DNA from: Leptidea sinapis
Taxonomy: Eukaryota; Arthropoda; Insecta; Lepidoptera; Pieridae
Length of the DNA: 64,000 bases
NCBI RefSeq assembly: GCF_905404315.1
Contig: NC_066290.1
Span: forward strand, 9,795,453-9,859,452
Direction of reading: 5' to 3'
The translations under genes were made by a program, and so were the position numbers. Positions 22,001 to 32,507 of the stretch are shown here, one piece after another (positions within the stretch are counted from its first letter, which is position 1; every line of letters starts with the position of its first letter). Below the pieces are notes generated by a model. That model did no database searches and was not told the origin of the DNA. It saw only the letters and a program-made list of their open reading frames with translations.

Positions 22001-22502
22001 TTATCGATTGTCTTGCATCAAGTGTCTCTATATCGATGTATAAATTATCATAATATATAAAAGATTGGACTAGCAAACAAATGGTCACGCATAATCGAAC
22101 TGTCAGGTCGTGTATACGATAGGGTATTGTAAGGGTTCGTAATATAGACAGATCAAGCTAACATTAATAAAAAGGTTACGTTTGAGGTGTCATTGAAGAG
22201 CGATAAGTATATGTCGAGGAATCTTCAAATCTTAATTACTATTACCCAACTTTTAATGTCACATAAGATCGGTGTTTTATGCATTTTATGAGCCACATCC
22301 TGTTTGGAGATGGCAACTGGTATCATTAATATAAATCACCAATTTTGACCTATTAATGACAAGTCGATAATTAATATCAAATGTACATATTTAATGGAGG
22401 CATCAAGGAAGTAACGATGTGGTTATGAACGTTAATATTATTCGTTTATACATCTTTTATGATAATTAATTATTCGTGATCTAAATTTTCTTTTACAATT
22501 AT

Positions 22503-22658
22503 CATCACCATCATCAGTCGGAAGATGTCCACTGCTGGATAAAAGCCTTCCCCAAAGATCGCCACGACGATTGGTCTTGCGCTGGTCATCCACCTATAGG
22601 CGTTCTACACCAGATACTTTGTAACACAAACTCTACCTCTTTATAATATTAGTATCGA
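22503..22658 (-). mobile_element. RTE 3' tail joined to a Helitron-like 5' end
   Basis: 22503-22605 is an RTE 3' terminus (GATGTCCACTGCTGGATAAA...GCCACGACGATTGGTC) with its CATCATCACC microsatellite. At 22618-22655 the minus strand reads TCGATACTAATATTATAAAG, the 5' motif of the Helitron at 39962. Confidence 0.6.
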
Positions 22659-23234
22659 TATAGTTATTACATGAAAGCCTTGGGTTCTTGCTCACTAACA
22701 CATTGAAATATACTAGTATTGAAATCCTACACTTATACTTACATATATTTAAAAATTGAAAATTAATAAATTTTATATGAAAAAAAAAATAATGAAGCAA
22801 TATACAAAACATAAAAGTAAAATTTAAAACAAAATTCGTAAACTTAAGTTTTTTGAAATTTTATTTGTTTAATTTAAATGTAATGTCCTCTTAATTGTAA
22901 CTTGCAAGAAATACAAGGCTTTTTATTAATTTTATTATAATTAATTATGAAAGTCTAAAACAGAGTTTAGAAAACATTGTAATCCAAAAAGTATGGCTAA
23001 CATTGGGATGTTCGTAACGTTCATTTTAAACATACCGTACGTAATAGACAAGTAACAGGACTTGATTAGATGACATTTGAACTGGCTACTTCGCTACAAG
23101 GCTGCAAGCTGTAACTTCACGCATTCTGCACATATCTGATTGCACTCAATTGCTAGTACGTGCTACAATACTTTTACAAATACTTGAACTATATTAACGT
23201 ATAAGGTTAAATTAGGATCTCTACATACCGTAGG

Positions 23235-23345
23235 AGAATCAAAGTCTCCGACATAGCCTGAAATGGCAGTGGGCAGGGAACATAGCTCGACGGACAGACG
23301 GCCGTTGGGGCAGTAAAGTCCTCGAATTGTGACCACGTAGCGGAA
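23235..23345 (+). mobile_element. RTE fragment
   Basis: Matches the RTE C-terminal segment (GGCAGTGGGCAGGGAACATA, GCTCGACGGACAGACGGCCG, TGTGACCACGTAGCGG) in the orientation opposite to 19562. Both the 5' and 3' parts are missing. Confidence 0.6.
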
Positions 23346-25335
23346 AAGAAAAGTAGCAGAAAGAAATTGTTTAAGTTTAATTTAAACTTTTTTAGCCAGC
23401 ATCATAACGTAATGTACAGTTCGTACGTAATATGGATCAATGTCGCTTGTATAACGTTTATAATATTGTCAGCTGTTGCGGAGAAACATATTATTGTTTT
23501 TTTAAGGGGTATTAATAAAGATAATTAGATAGTTATGATTAAAAAATGGATTGCATTGCATTTTATTTTAAAAATAAATCCGCTCTACAGTTTTTTATTC
23601 TGGTAATTTTCAGAGCCAATATATTCAGAATCATGGTCACTTTTATAATGTAGTTGTTATCCATCTTGCATACGAACTAGCCTCATATTAAAAGATTTTC
23701 AATGAGATTTATTTTTTCAATATTTAAAATATCCTTACACAGTTGGCTACTTCAACACTTATTTCATTCAGTTCAAGAATATTGTACAACAAAAAGTAAA
23801 GGACTTGGACATTGCAGTTTAGATTATTCTTGTCTTGACCTTTGATTATTTATAATAACTTATTTAAATATCATTTTTGTATAAAAATAATATTTTGACA
23901 AAGACCAAGTTTGCAATACTGTATTGCTTATGGCTAAATAGGATACAATTAAAGCTATTGTAAGACCGATATTGTACCGCCATATTTAATGAATTAATAA
24001 AATATAAATATAATACAATTAATATTTAACTGACATTTGAAGTTCATATTACGGATACCATTAATATAAATTAGGCCGTGCAACAGTTGTAATGATATTT
24101 TGTCATATTATATAAAGTTGTTCTATACATTCTAGTTGACTGTAGTTCATTTAAAATATATTTAACTTAATGTGACTACAATCTGACAGTTGTTTTTCCC
24201 TGTACTTTGGAGTATGTAGAGCTGAACAAAGGTATTGCATACGTAATTACAGCGATATACGCTCTGAATACTTCCACGTAGTTCAACTAACAATAAGTAT
24301 GCTTTTATATTTCGCGGTATTGTGTTATAAACAATAATATTGGGTTAGGCCGAGAAGCATGTCATTTTTACTACATTTTTTTGATGCTTATTATAATACT
24401 TAATTATTGATTCGATATTAACTTCTTATGTGTTGGTGAACCGTTTCGTAACGTAACGCGTTACGGCGCCAGTCTGTCTGACTTCCCTTTCTTTCACACA
24501 TAAGGCAGCGTTAGGCAGGCTCCTCCTCTCTCACTCTAACCAATTATTACTTTTATAGCATGAAATAATGATACTAATAATGTACATACACAAAAAATTT
24601 ATGGACATATTCAAGAATTGTAACTTAGAATAAAATATATTTTATAATCAATAAAATATTTTATTATAAAATAACCTTTCCTTACATTATCATATTAATA
24701 AACGTAAAAAATAATCTAAGCTTTTCTCAAGTTAAACAATTTCAATATTAAATAGTTCAACTTATATTAGTTTTAAGTTATCACTTCTGTAGGCCTTCTG
24801 TTTTTTTTGTTTAATTATGTATGTATTTAAGTTAAACTTACAATGCTTCCTGATAGAACTAGAAACTCAGAAAACTATTCTAATATGCAACATTTCAAAC
24901 CAATCTATGATTATCTCAGCTTTACGGGCACAAACATATTGAACTTGAATGTATTCTTATAATTTAGAGAAGATTGTAATATCGTAATCTATATAAATAA
25001 TTAACTGTTCACGTCAATTAACACCGACTACCGCAATCTGTCTATAAAAGGGAACTTACGACAAAAATACTTCATTATTTCAAGTATCAACTTTATTATT
25101 TTGAACCAGAGTATTTGCTTTTCGCGAACTGGTTTTAGACAAGCACTAGTAAAGTTAATGTACGTTAAAGGACAAGGTCTGTTCAGGGCAATCAATTTTG
25201 TGTCGCCCTGTTTGAGAGCATTTACTGAATTGTTACTTTTGTGAGGTTTGTGTGATAACTAGCTTTCTTATGTTGTTTTGTTTGTTGACTTTGTAGTAAT
25301 TGAAGGTTTACCAAACGATCTTAGATGATTTAGTC
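23346..25335. other. No recognisable gene; palindrome near 24455
   Basis: AT-rich. At about 24453-24466 CGTAACGCGTTACG is a perfect 14-bp palindrome in a GC-richer block (24440-24540). No frame or repeat family was assigned. Confidence 0.4.
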
Positions 25336-25530
25336 TAGATAGAGCCTCCTTCTGCTAGACAACCGATGACAATAGGCCAGATTTATTACTTTAGTGTGCG
25401 TGACAAGCTACGTATTACACTCGCGATTTGTATGTCACTTTGTGTTTACGCGCTTTTTGCGCGCATTACTCAAAATAGAGCTTAGTTCTAAATTCACTTG
25501 TTTTCGTCGTTTTCACAGCTGTCACAGACG
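25336..25530 (+). repeat. Repeat B copy
   Basis: Starts TAGAGCCTCCTTCTGCTAGA (same start as 36994) and ends in CACAGCTGTCACAGACG. It differs from other copies by a GCGCTTTTTGCGC palindrome near 25449. Confidence 0.75.
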
Positions 25531-25639
25531 ATTCGATTCGCTTAAGCAGGTATTAACTTAAATAGTTAGGTTTATAAATATCTTTGGTAAGCGTTTCATT
25601 ATGAATAAGGGAGTAACTCTATAAAGGCGTTAATCTTCT

Positions 25640-25985
25640 CAAAATTGATTCCTTTAGAATTATTTTTGATGTCACTTCTCACACTACCACCACTTCGGAA
25701 ACAAATAACACTCTGAGAGAGAAGAAGCGGCGCATGAAACTCTCCCAGCATTCTATTTTGCGGTCTTTTTATTATAATATACAATATTGTACTGTCATTG
25801 CTATTGCTATAAAATAATAATAATCTAGTCCCAGACTTTTTTTTGATATTCAGCTGTGGAGTAGTAGGACTTACAACTGAGCCATTTTTTAATAAAAAAT
25901 TTAAATTTATTTACACATAACGCCTAAACAGTGGCTGGGACTTTATTATAAAAGTGTATACATTTACCCTTAAAGCTATTATGTA
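25640..25985. repeat. Dispersed repeat C
   Basis: Shares with 44240-44490 the blocks ATTCCTTTAGAATTATTTTT, CACTACCACCACTTCGGAAA, AAACTCTCCCAGC and AATAATCTAGTCCCAG. A partial trace is at 51165-51260. The class is undetermined; I recall similar text as a common lepidopteran repeat, possibly an antisense LINE 3' UTR. Confidence 0.65.
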
Positions 25986-26789
25986 TCTTATGTCGTATAT
26001 TTAAATACAATGTGCCTATGTACCCATCAAAAGAGATCGTTATGTAATACACACATACTTACATAGCAAATACATATGTATAAATGACATTAGCTAGACT
26101 CTAATTATAATTTACTTAATTACATGTGAAGCAACCATAACGACCTCTTCGATGTTAATAGTTTTTTTTTGCCATTTACTTTGAGCATATCAATATTTGT
26201 TGAATCAATAAAGACGAGTTATGAGTTTATTGGTTAATTTATAATTAATTATCCTGCTCTTGACATATACTTACTTCGGGGTGATGTAAAAACATATTAT
26301 ATATTGTAATTTTTCTTATTCTATTGCCGGTCTCACTCTGCAGTACAAATGAAACAAAAAGACCCGAAAGTATGGACGTCGTCAGTAGTGTGTGTCGTGA
26401 ATTAGGGAATCAACGACAAAAACGAATAAGACGCCAAGTGGACAGATTGATGTACTATTAGTGTCAAGTGTTAATGTGTCAAATGTTTCTCGCCGCCAGT
26501 TCCGCCGCGACCGCGATACATGCAAATCATATCGAAATATCGGCATCAAATTAATAAAATATATATCGTGAGTACCCGCCATAATAATAACAATGTTATA
26601 GTTCCACGATGATAAAAGTTTAAACACATACATATTATATATAGCCGAAAGAAACTTCGTTCCAACCGAGTGTGCCACGACTGTGACACATTTTATTTTA
26701 TTATTCACACATTATATTATTTAAAGCAGTGATAACCTATTGATTGATATAACATATTGAACTTCAAGTCTCAAACTTCAAAAATATAG

Positions 26790-27235
26790 GACTCTCTTAT
26801 AACCTACTCTTCCGACTCCCATTTCATCCCCTTAGGGGGGATTTGCTCAAAAACGTTTCTTGCCTGACACTTATACCCATTAAAAAGAACCTACCTTCCA
26901 AATTTCCAGTAACGAATACAATACTAAAACTTTCCAATGCAAACTTCCATCTCCTATTGTACCACCCTTATGGAGGAATTTTCCAAAATAAATTTTATCG
27001 ATTTTTATATTAAGCTGATAACCTAAATGCCGATATTCTTGTCTCTAACTTCATAAACATGGGACTTTCATACAAATTCTAATCCCTTTACATCCCCTTA
27101 GGGGGTAATTTCTCACAACCATTTCTTAACTAACACCTAGGTCCTAGAAGGAACCTACGGCACAAATTTCAAGTTTGTGGCATTTATAGTTTCTAAGATT
27201 TCATGATTAGTAAGTGAGTGAATCAGTGGTATTTC
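26790..27235. repeat. Modular repeat with CCCCTTAGGGGG motif
   Basis: Two clear units (about 26800-26915 and 27045-27165) and one decayed unit between them share ATCCCCTTAGGGGG, then an ATTTCTCA-like block, then GAACCTAC plus CAAATTTC. The end at 27190-27235 (TAGTAAGTGAGTGAATCAGT) resembles a transposon terminus. No coding frame. Confidence 0.5.
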
Positions 27236-27239
27236 TCTT

Positions 27240-27990
27240 TTATATACAAATATATACAAATATAATAACAATAACCAATAAAAATCAATATCGCGAATAC
27301 TAAAATTTAAAAGTTACAAAATTGTTATAAAATGTGATACGATCATACGGAACACTTCGTGTGACAATCCGGTTTGCCTTTGTACGCTTTTTAAATATTG
27401 TATTATAATTCATAAGTCCATACATCATACAACAAAAAATCTCTTATGTTCCCTCTAGCGTTTTAAATTAACCCTTTCGCCTATTCTTCCACAGGCCTGA
27501 CTATCTTATATGACTAATATTATCACGGGAAGTGTACCGAAGACCGAAAGACGCACTTTTAATCCATGATATTTAAAATGAGTCACAACTGAAGCACAAA
27601 GAATGTACAATGTACAATAACTCAAGCTCATGTCCATTGTCTTACAATTTGTCTCAATATTTCCTTTTATGTGATCCAATGAGGTAAGGATTTCATTTCA
27701 CTTTAAAACATATTTAATTTATTTATTACAGTATAAGGTTAAGCTGCTTGCTCCGAAGAATTCGTAAATTTAAAACTTTATACAGGAAGAACTAAAGATG
27801 TCACGGGGATTCATTTAATGTAAGCCTATTTTAATGTTAAGTGCACTATAAAACTGACGGTAATATGAGGCATTAAATTTTACGATAACATTATTTAATT
27901 CTTCGTTTTTCATTAGGTGGTACGCTGCAGGTAAAGATCTGCTTTTTTATGTATATGTTTTATTTGTGACTATATTGTTCAAAACGTAAC
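27240..27990. other. No recognisable feature
   Basis: AT-rich, no assigned repeat or coding frame. Confidence 0.4.
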
Positions 27991-27994
27991 AAGA

Positions 27995-28105
27995 ATCGGA
28001 AGTCCACTGCTGGACAAAGTCCTCCCCCAAATATCTCCACAACGATCGGTCCTGAGCTGCCCCCCTGGGCCTACCAACACTGTGTATTCCGGTAAAACTG
28101 CGCTG
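27995..28105 (-). mobile_element. RTE 3' tail with internal deletion
   Basis: GTCCACTGCTGGACAAAGTC and CAACGATCGGTCCTGAGCTG are followed directly by CTGGGCCTACCAACACTGTG. About 60 bp present at 19660-19710 is missing. Confidence 0.65.
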
Positions 28106-28149
28106 GCTTGTTTTCTTAATGAATTTTCGTCAAACTAATTATTTCTTAT

Positions 28150-28500
28150 TAGTACTCTGAAGGCGGTCGCTCCATTCATAATCTGTGGTGTCTTTATTGA
28201 AAAGCTATTTATGTTAAAGTAACATTTACCAAATACACGTTGCATAACAATTCTTTCGAGTTTCGTACCACAAAGCACATTTTCGGATATTTTCTAATTG
28301 AGCTACTAGGTTATAAGTAGCGCGAATAGCCCTATTCTGCAGCACAAACATGGTATTAATATCGGCTGCACTGCCCCATAGCATACTATTATAATAACTA
28401 CTGTCAACTAGTCGCTCTTGTCGTTTCTATGTCAGTCAATTGCCTAATATTTCTAACCAAGTATTCTGCATAAGTCTAATTTAATAAATTAGCCAATCCT
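28150..28500 (-). mobile_element. LINE-c RT C-terminal fragment
   Basis: The minus strand reads YYNSMLWGSAADINTMFVLQ NRAIRATYNL, a motif block of LINE RT C-termini (LWG...I..LQ.RAIR). A 3' part (ATGGAGCGACCGCCTTCAGA) is shared with 55440-55490. Copies or pieces of the same family lie at 44080-44770 and perhaps 31310. Confidence 0.65.
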
Positions 28501-28504
28501 TCAA

Positions 28505-29475
28505 TATGGCGGCCCATTTTTATAAAGCAGATTCCACTGGTTTCACGATCGCTCATTGTCCAATACACTCACATCTACATTTTTGAAAAATTCAATCAAT
28601 CAAATCTATCAATTTTAAGCAGACCTTTGCCCTCCTTTGCCAGTTAAATAGAGTCGAGCAAAAAGTAGAATTACAAATTTTATTTTGTAACAACTTTATT
28701 AGTCTGTATTCCTGTAATATTAGCTACCTCCTGTGTATTTATTAATACTTTTTGCGATAGAAGCCCAACCACTTATAACAGTATTTCAGTAAATTTACTG
28801 ACAATACTTTAATATTTGTCTTATGTTGATTGATAATAGCTTTTATTTTTACTTACATTATCAATAAGTTATGTAGTTTTTCTTCCATAAAGAAGAACTA
28901 GATGTAAGTTGATAATTTCAATTATAATTTGTAAGGTGCTAACACTTTCCTTTCTTACAATTAGAAAAATACACGTACAAACAATTTCCTGCATAGATTC
29001 CCTTTTATTGATTTTAAAAATAAGTGACGCTGTTTCATGTGATATGCATCTAAATTATTAAGATCAAAACAACCGATTTAATATACAAAATACTAAGGAA
29101 CTAATGCCAAGATTCTCAGTCTGTGAACGATTAATCGATAAAAATCACTTTCCTTTTCTATTTTGCTATTTCTCCTTTAGAGATGTTGTTCTCTATTACC
29201 GCTTTGTTTGTCCATTGTGTTATTGTAAGTCTTTACATATGAATCGCTCAAGAAACCTAATGCAGTAGCTAGCCTGCATATATTTATCTCTGAATCATCA
29301 AAACTGAAATGATACGAATGTTTCACGGCCAGGCACCGATCTAAACAGCTGCAGCGTCCATTAAATCCTTGCAAAGGTCAGTAGAAACGCAACATTTGGT
29401 TAGCTGACGTTTGCGACATCTTCATTTAACAACACGCTTGACCGCAAAGAATGCGGCTTGCCGAAGGTTACATAA
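28505..29475. other. No recognisable feature
   Basis: AT-rich. A short minus-strand frame near 29177-29374 has no supporting signals. Confidence 0.35.
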
Positions 29476-29479
29476 AGCT

Positions 29480-29629
29480 TATTTGATTTCTGTAAGTGCT
29501 TGTTCTCCGTTGCTTAGTTCAAACTCAACTCTCGCGCCGAACGCTAGCAACGAGCGCGCGCGGAACAAAAGTGTAACATAACTACGACTTTTTGAGATAA
29601 CTGTGATTTAAATATTAGCTTTATATACG
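29480..29629 (+). promoter_or_regulatory. GC-rich, promoter-like island with a strong splice donor
   Basis: A local GC-rich block (CTCTCGCGCCGAACGCTAGC, ACGAGCGCGCGCGGAAC, about 29530-29565) stands out from AT-rich flanks. Sixty bases later TATATAC|GTAAGTACTC is a near-consensus donor (exon end 29629). This is the arrangement of a promoter plus a non-coding first exon. The next + strand gene is the lectin, whose ATG is preceded at 43701 by an acceptor-like TTTAAATCACAG, so it could be a distal 5' UTR exon. There is no direct evidence linking them. Confidence 0.3.
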
Positions 29630-30182
29630 TAAGTACTCATCGGTATATCTTGTGTGTTTATAACATTTGAATTCGGGTTACTTCCTCATCTTCCCGTATC
29701 GGTGACCTTGACATAAAAGTGACAGGACCAACTTTCAATAATTCATTATCGAGTTACGTCATCATTTTCTGTTGTTAATAATTATTAATTATATCAAAAA
29801 CGACCAGTTTGTTTCAGGATTACTTTCTTTGATAAAAAACACGATATTATATTCTTCTGAACTTTATAAGTAAAAGGTTATATTACCACCAAATATTTAC
29901 CTGATTTTAGTACAGGCCTAACAGAGTTTTGCTAAATATTATATTATTAAAATAATTAATGAGACAGTTACGATACGACGGCGGCAGACACTAATTATTA
30001 CGCTTTTAATTAAATTCAAGAGATTTCGCACCTTTTATGATGTTACGTGCGGTTTTTATGTGAAAGTTTTTTCTAATTATTGTTAACGTTGAGAACTGAT
30101 TGTAAGTATTTAACTTCTTTACATACGATTACTTAATATTTTATTTATTGTCAATTAAAAATATGGTTATAATTTTCGGGTC

Positions 30183-30231
30183 ATTCCTAATTCGTCACAA
30201 ATACTCGGCACAAATGTGACGAGTTGGGAAT
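30183..30231. repeat. RNA-compatible hairpin
   Basis: ATTCCTAATTCGTCAC (30183-30198) and GTGACGAGTTGGGAAT (30216-30231) form a 16-bp stem with a 17-base loop. The only two non-Watson-Crick positions are wobble pairs when transcribed from the + strand. Confidence 0.55.
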
Positions 30232-30517
30232 TTCCAAAACGAAGCTCTTCGTCCAAATTCGTTTTTTCAAACACTTTTTGGATGTGTTGATTTGGAAATT
30301 TATTTGTTCCTAAACAATTATATTTATTATTTTATTAAATAGTATTTTTTTACGTTAAGGACCAGTTTTTCAAATTGTCTTTTGCAAAATTAGTGATCGA
30401 TAAGTATGATTAAATAAAAGTGCCAGATTAAAACGGCATCATAGAAATAGAAATATTTTAATTTGTAACAAACAATATTCACATAATGGGACAGAACAAT
30501 CATAAATAATTATACGT

Positions 30518-30980
30518 TAGAGTGTTTGTCACAAATTGGTCACACTTCAGCATAATCAGCGCTGATCTTCCAGTTCCATTGGGACCAACAACACACGACT
30601 GCCATAAATAGAGCACGCCTTTGTAAAATAAAACAAACATTAAAACACAATATGTTGTACGTATCATGCTGTGCTCGTCAAGCATCGAACTGGTTCGATT
30701 CCAGCTTGTCTTATTTCTTATTTTTCTCTTTATGTATTGAACAATCAATTACTTGTATAACCATTCTTAACTGAGTGTCGAGTTAAGATTTCTGTCTTGG
30801 CACATTATCAATGACTAGTTTATGCCCGCGACCACGTTTGTGTGCAATTCCGCAATGGGTCCAACTAAGTTATATCCCTCACTCCTGGGATCAAATATAC
30901 AGAGTTTGTTTGTATATTTGATGCCAGAATTGTTTTGATTTGGGGTTGAACAGGTTATCAACTGTAAATTAGATCCTGTA
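30518..30980 (+). repeat. Repeat segments shared with 5300-5975
   Basis: Carries GTTTGTCACAAATTGGTCAC with CAGCGCTGATCTTCC (30524-30620), then GTTGAACAGGTTATCAACTG (30943-30978). The order is opposite to that at 5300-5975. Confidence 0.5.
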
Positions 30981-31309
30981 GATGAAGTCCAAAAAAAACA
31001 CCAGAATTACCGGATCATGCCTCATGGGGATTGTTGTCTTAGTTGGTAGAGCGCTAGGGCGTTGTTATGTTTTAAATTTGTGTATACAATTACGTATAAA
31101 GCGTATAAATATAATGTTCCAGTCCAAACTGTACGTGATAGTCCCGTCTGTTAATTGTTCGTTCACGTTTTGTATTATTTTATTGAGTATCAAAAAAAAT
31201 ATCACATTTTTGTTATTATTTTATTATTCTACATAGCCTACTTATTAATACAAACTTTCAAATATATACATTTACAATATAATATTATGAGAACATAGAT
31301 AAGAACACA

Positions 31310-31690
31310 TTAGAACCTCTTTGTACCAAAAAACTGTCATGCTATGTGTGTAGAAATATTTAATAAATTACCAAAAGAAATAAGAGAGGACACAGTGTTA
31401 CATAGATTTAAATTTAAATTATTAACACAATTAAAAAATATTTTTTTTACTCAATAAATGAATATTATCAAACGAAGTGGTAAGTGGCACCAATAATTTT
31501 ATTTTTTGTTGTGATTATTTTTACTACATTATATCTTAGCATTTCATTAAATGTGTATTGCAGGGTCTTTTAGTAGGCTTTACGTTGATTAAATTAAATG
31601 AAGCAGTAATTATTGATTGTGTTACGTTTATAATATTGTGAAGTGAAACCACATTTGCATTTCCAACTTTGACTTTGACTATGTATACAA
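31310..31690 (+). mobile_element. LINE RT C-terminal tail and 3' UTR
   Basis: The frame CHAMCVEIFNKLPKEIREDT plus VLHRFKFKLLTQLKNIFF stops at about 31457. The NxLPxxI and F...L..L spacing is typical of the last residues of jockey/CR1 RT proteins. The downstream AT-rich 3' UTR ends with AACTTTGACTTTGACT near 31672-31690, a short tandem tail. It is 5'-truncated. Confidence 0.65.
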
Positions 31691-31750
31691 TACTAGGTAT
31701 TAATAAAAGAAATATTATTAGATTAGTTTTTGGTGTATCTTTGTATATTA

Positions 31751-32056
31751 TCTAATATATAAAATTCTCGTGTCATGTTGTTAAACATTGAACTCCTCCG
31801 AAACGGCTTGACCGATTCTCATGAAATTTTGAGTGCATATTGGGTAGGTCTGAGAACCGGACAACATCTATTTTTCATCCCCCTAAAATTTAAGGGTGGT
31901 CTTTTAATTTTTTTTTACATTTTTTTTTAAATTTGTTTGATCATGAGTCAGCATTAAAAATACATACAACTTCAAATTTTGACCCATCTACGATCAACAG
32001 TTACCTTTGTATCGCGATTTTAATATCGGCAATACAACGTTTGCTGGGTCACCTAG
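31751..32056 (+). mobile_element. Non-autonomous Helitron
   Basis: Begins TCTAATATATAAAATTCTCG and ends CGTTTGCTGGGTCACCTAG. It is preceded by A (31750) and followed by T (32057), the A|T insertion site of Helitrons. At 306 bp it has no coding capacity. The end resembles those at 40309 and 42314. Confidence 0.75.
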
Positions 32057-32507
32057 TATATATATATATTAGATGAAACATACATTACATACAAAATTGA
32101 AGTTAGCTAGAGTTTATTTTAATTGAAAGGTGAAATAAATCAATAATTTTTTTGTACAATGTAATTTTCGAAGACATAAAGTCGTTAGGAGAGAATATCT
32201 TTTTGAATACAATAAGGGTACCTTTTTATCAAAATATCTTTTTTTTTTTTATTTAGATTCACCAGTGGTAATTACAATAATACATTTATAATTATTATTA
32301 TTATGCTAATTTACAAGGGTCTTATTGCTAAATGCATTACCTTTTAAGGTGAATACCGCATGCTAAATTATATTGTGTGAAATAGTTACATAAAATAAAT
32401 ATAAGTTATAAGACAACCATTCTATAATGTAATGAAATTAAGAAATTAACAAAATCTACTAAATAAGTCAAGATAAACGTATTAAACAAATCAAGAATAC
32501 TTATAAA

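Noticed and set aside
26350..26708. 108-residue minus frame and a 30-codon plus frame (MDVVSSVCRELGNQRQ...) as small genes
   Set aside because: No splice, motif or start context; the GC-richer composition alone is not enough.
30686..31060. GGTTCGATTCC (B-box-like) near 30688 and TTAGTTGGTAGAGCG (A-box-like) near 31038 as a tRNA gene
   Set aside because: The boxes are in the wrong order for either strand and about 350 bp apart; no cloverleaf can be drawn.
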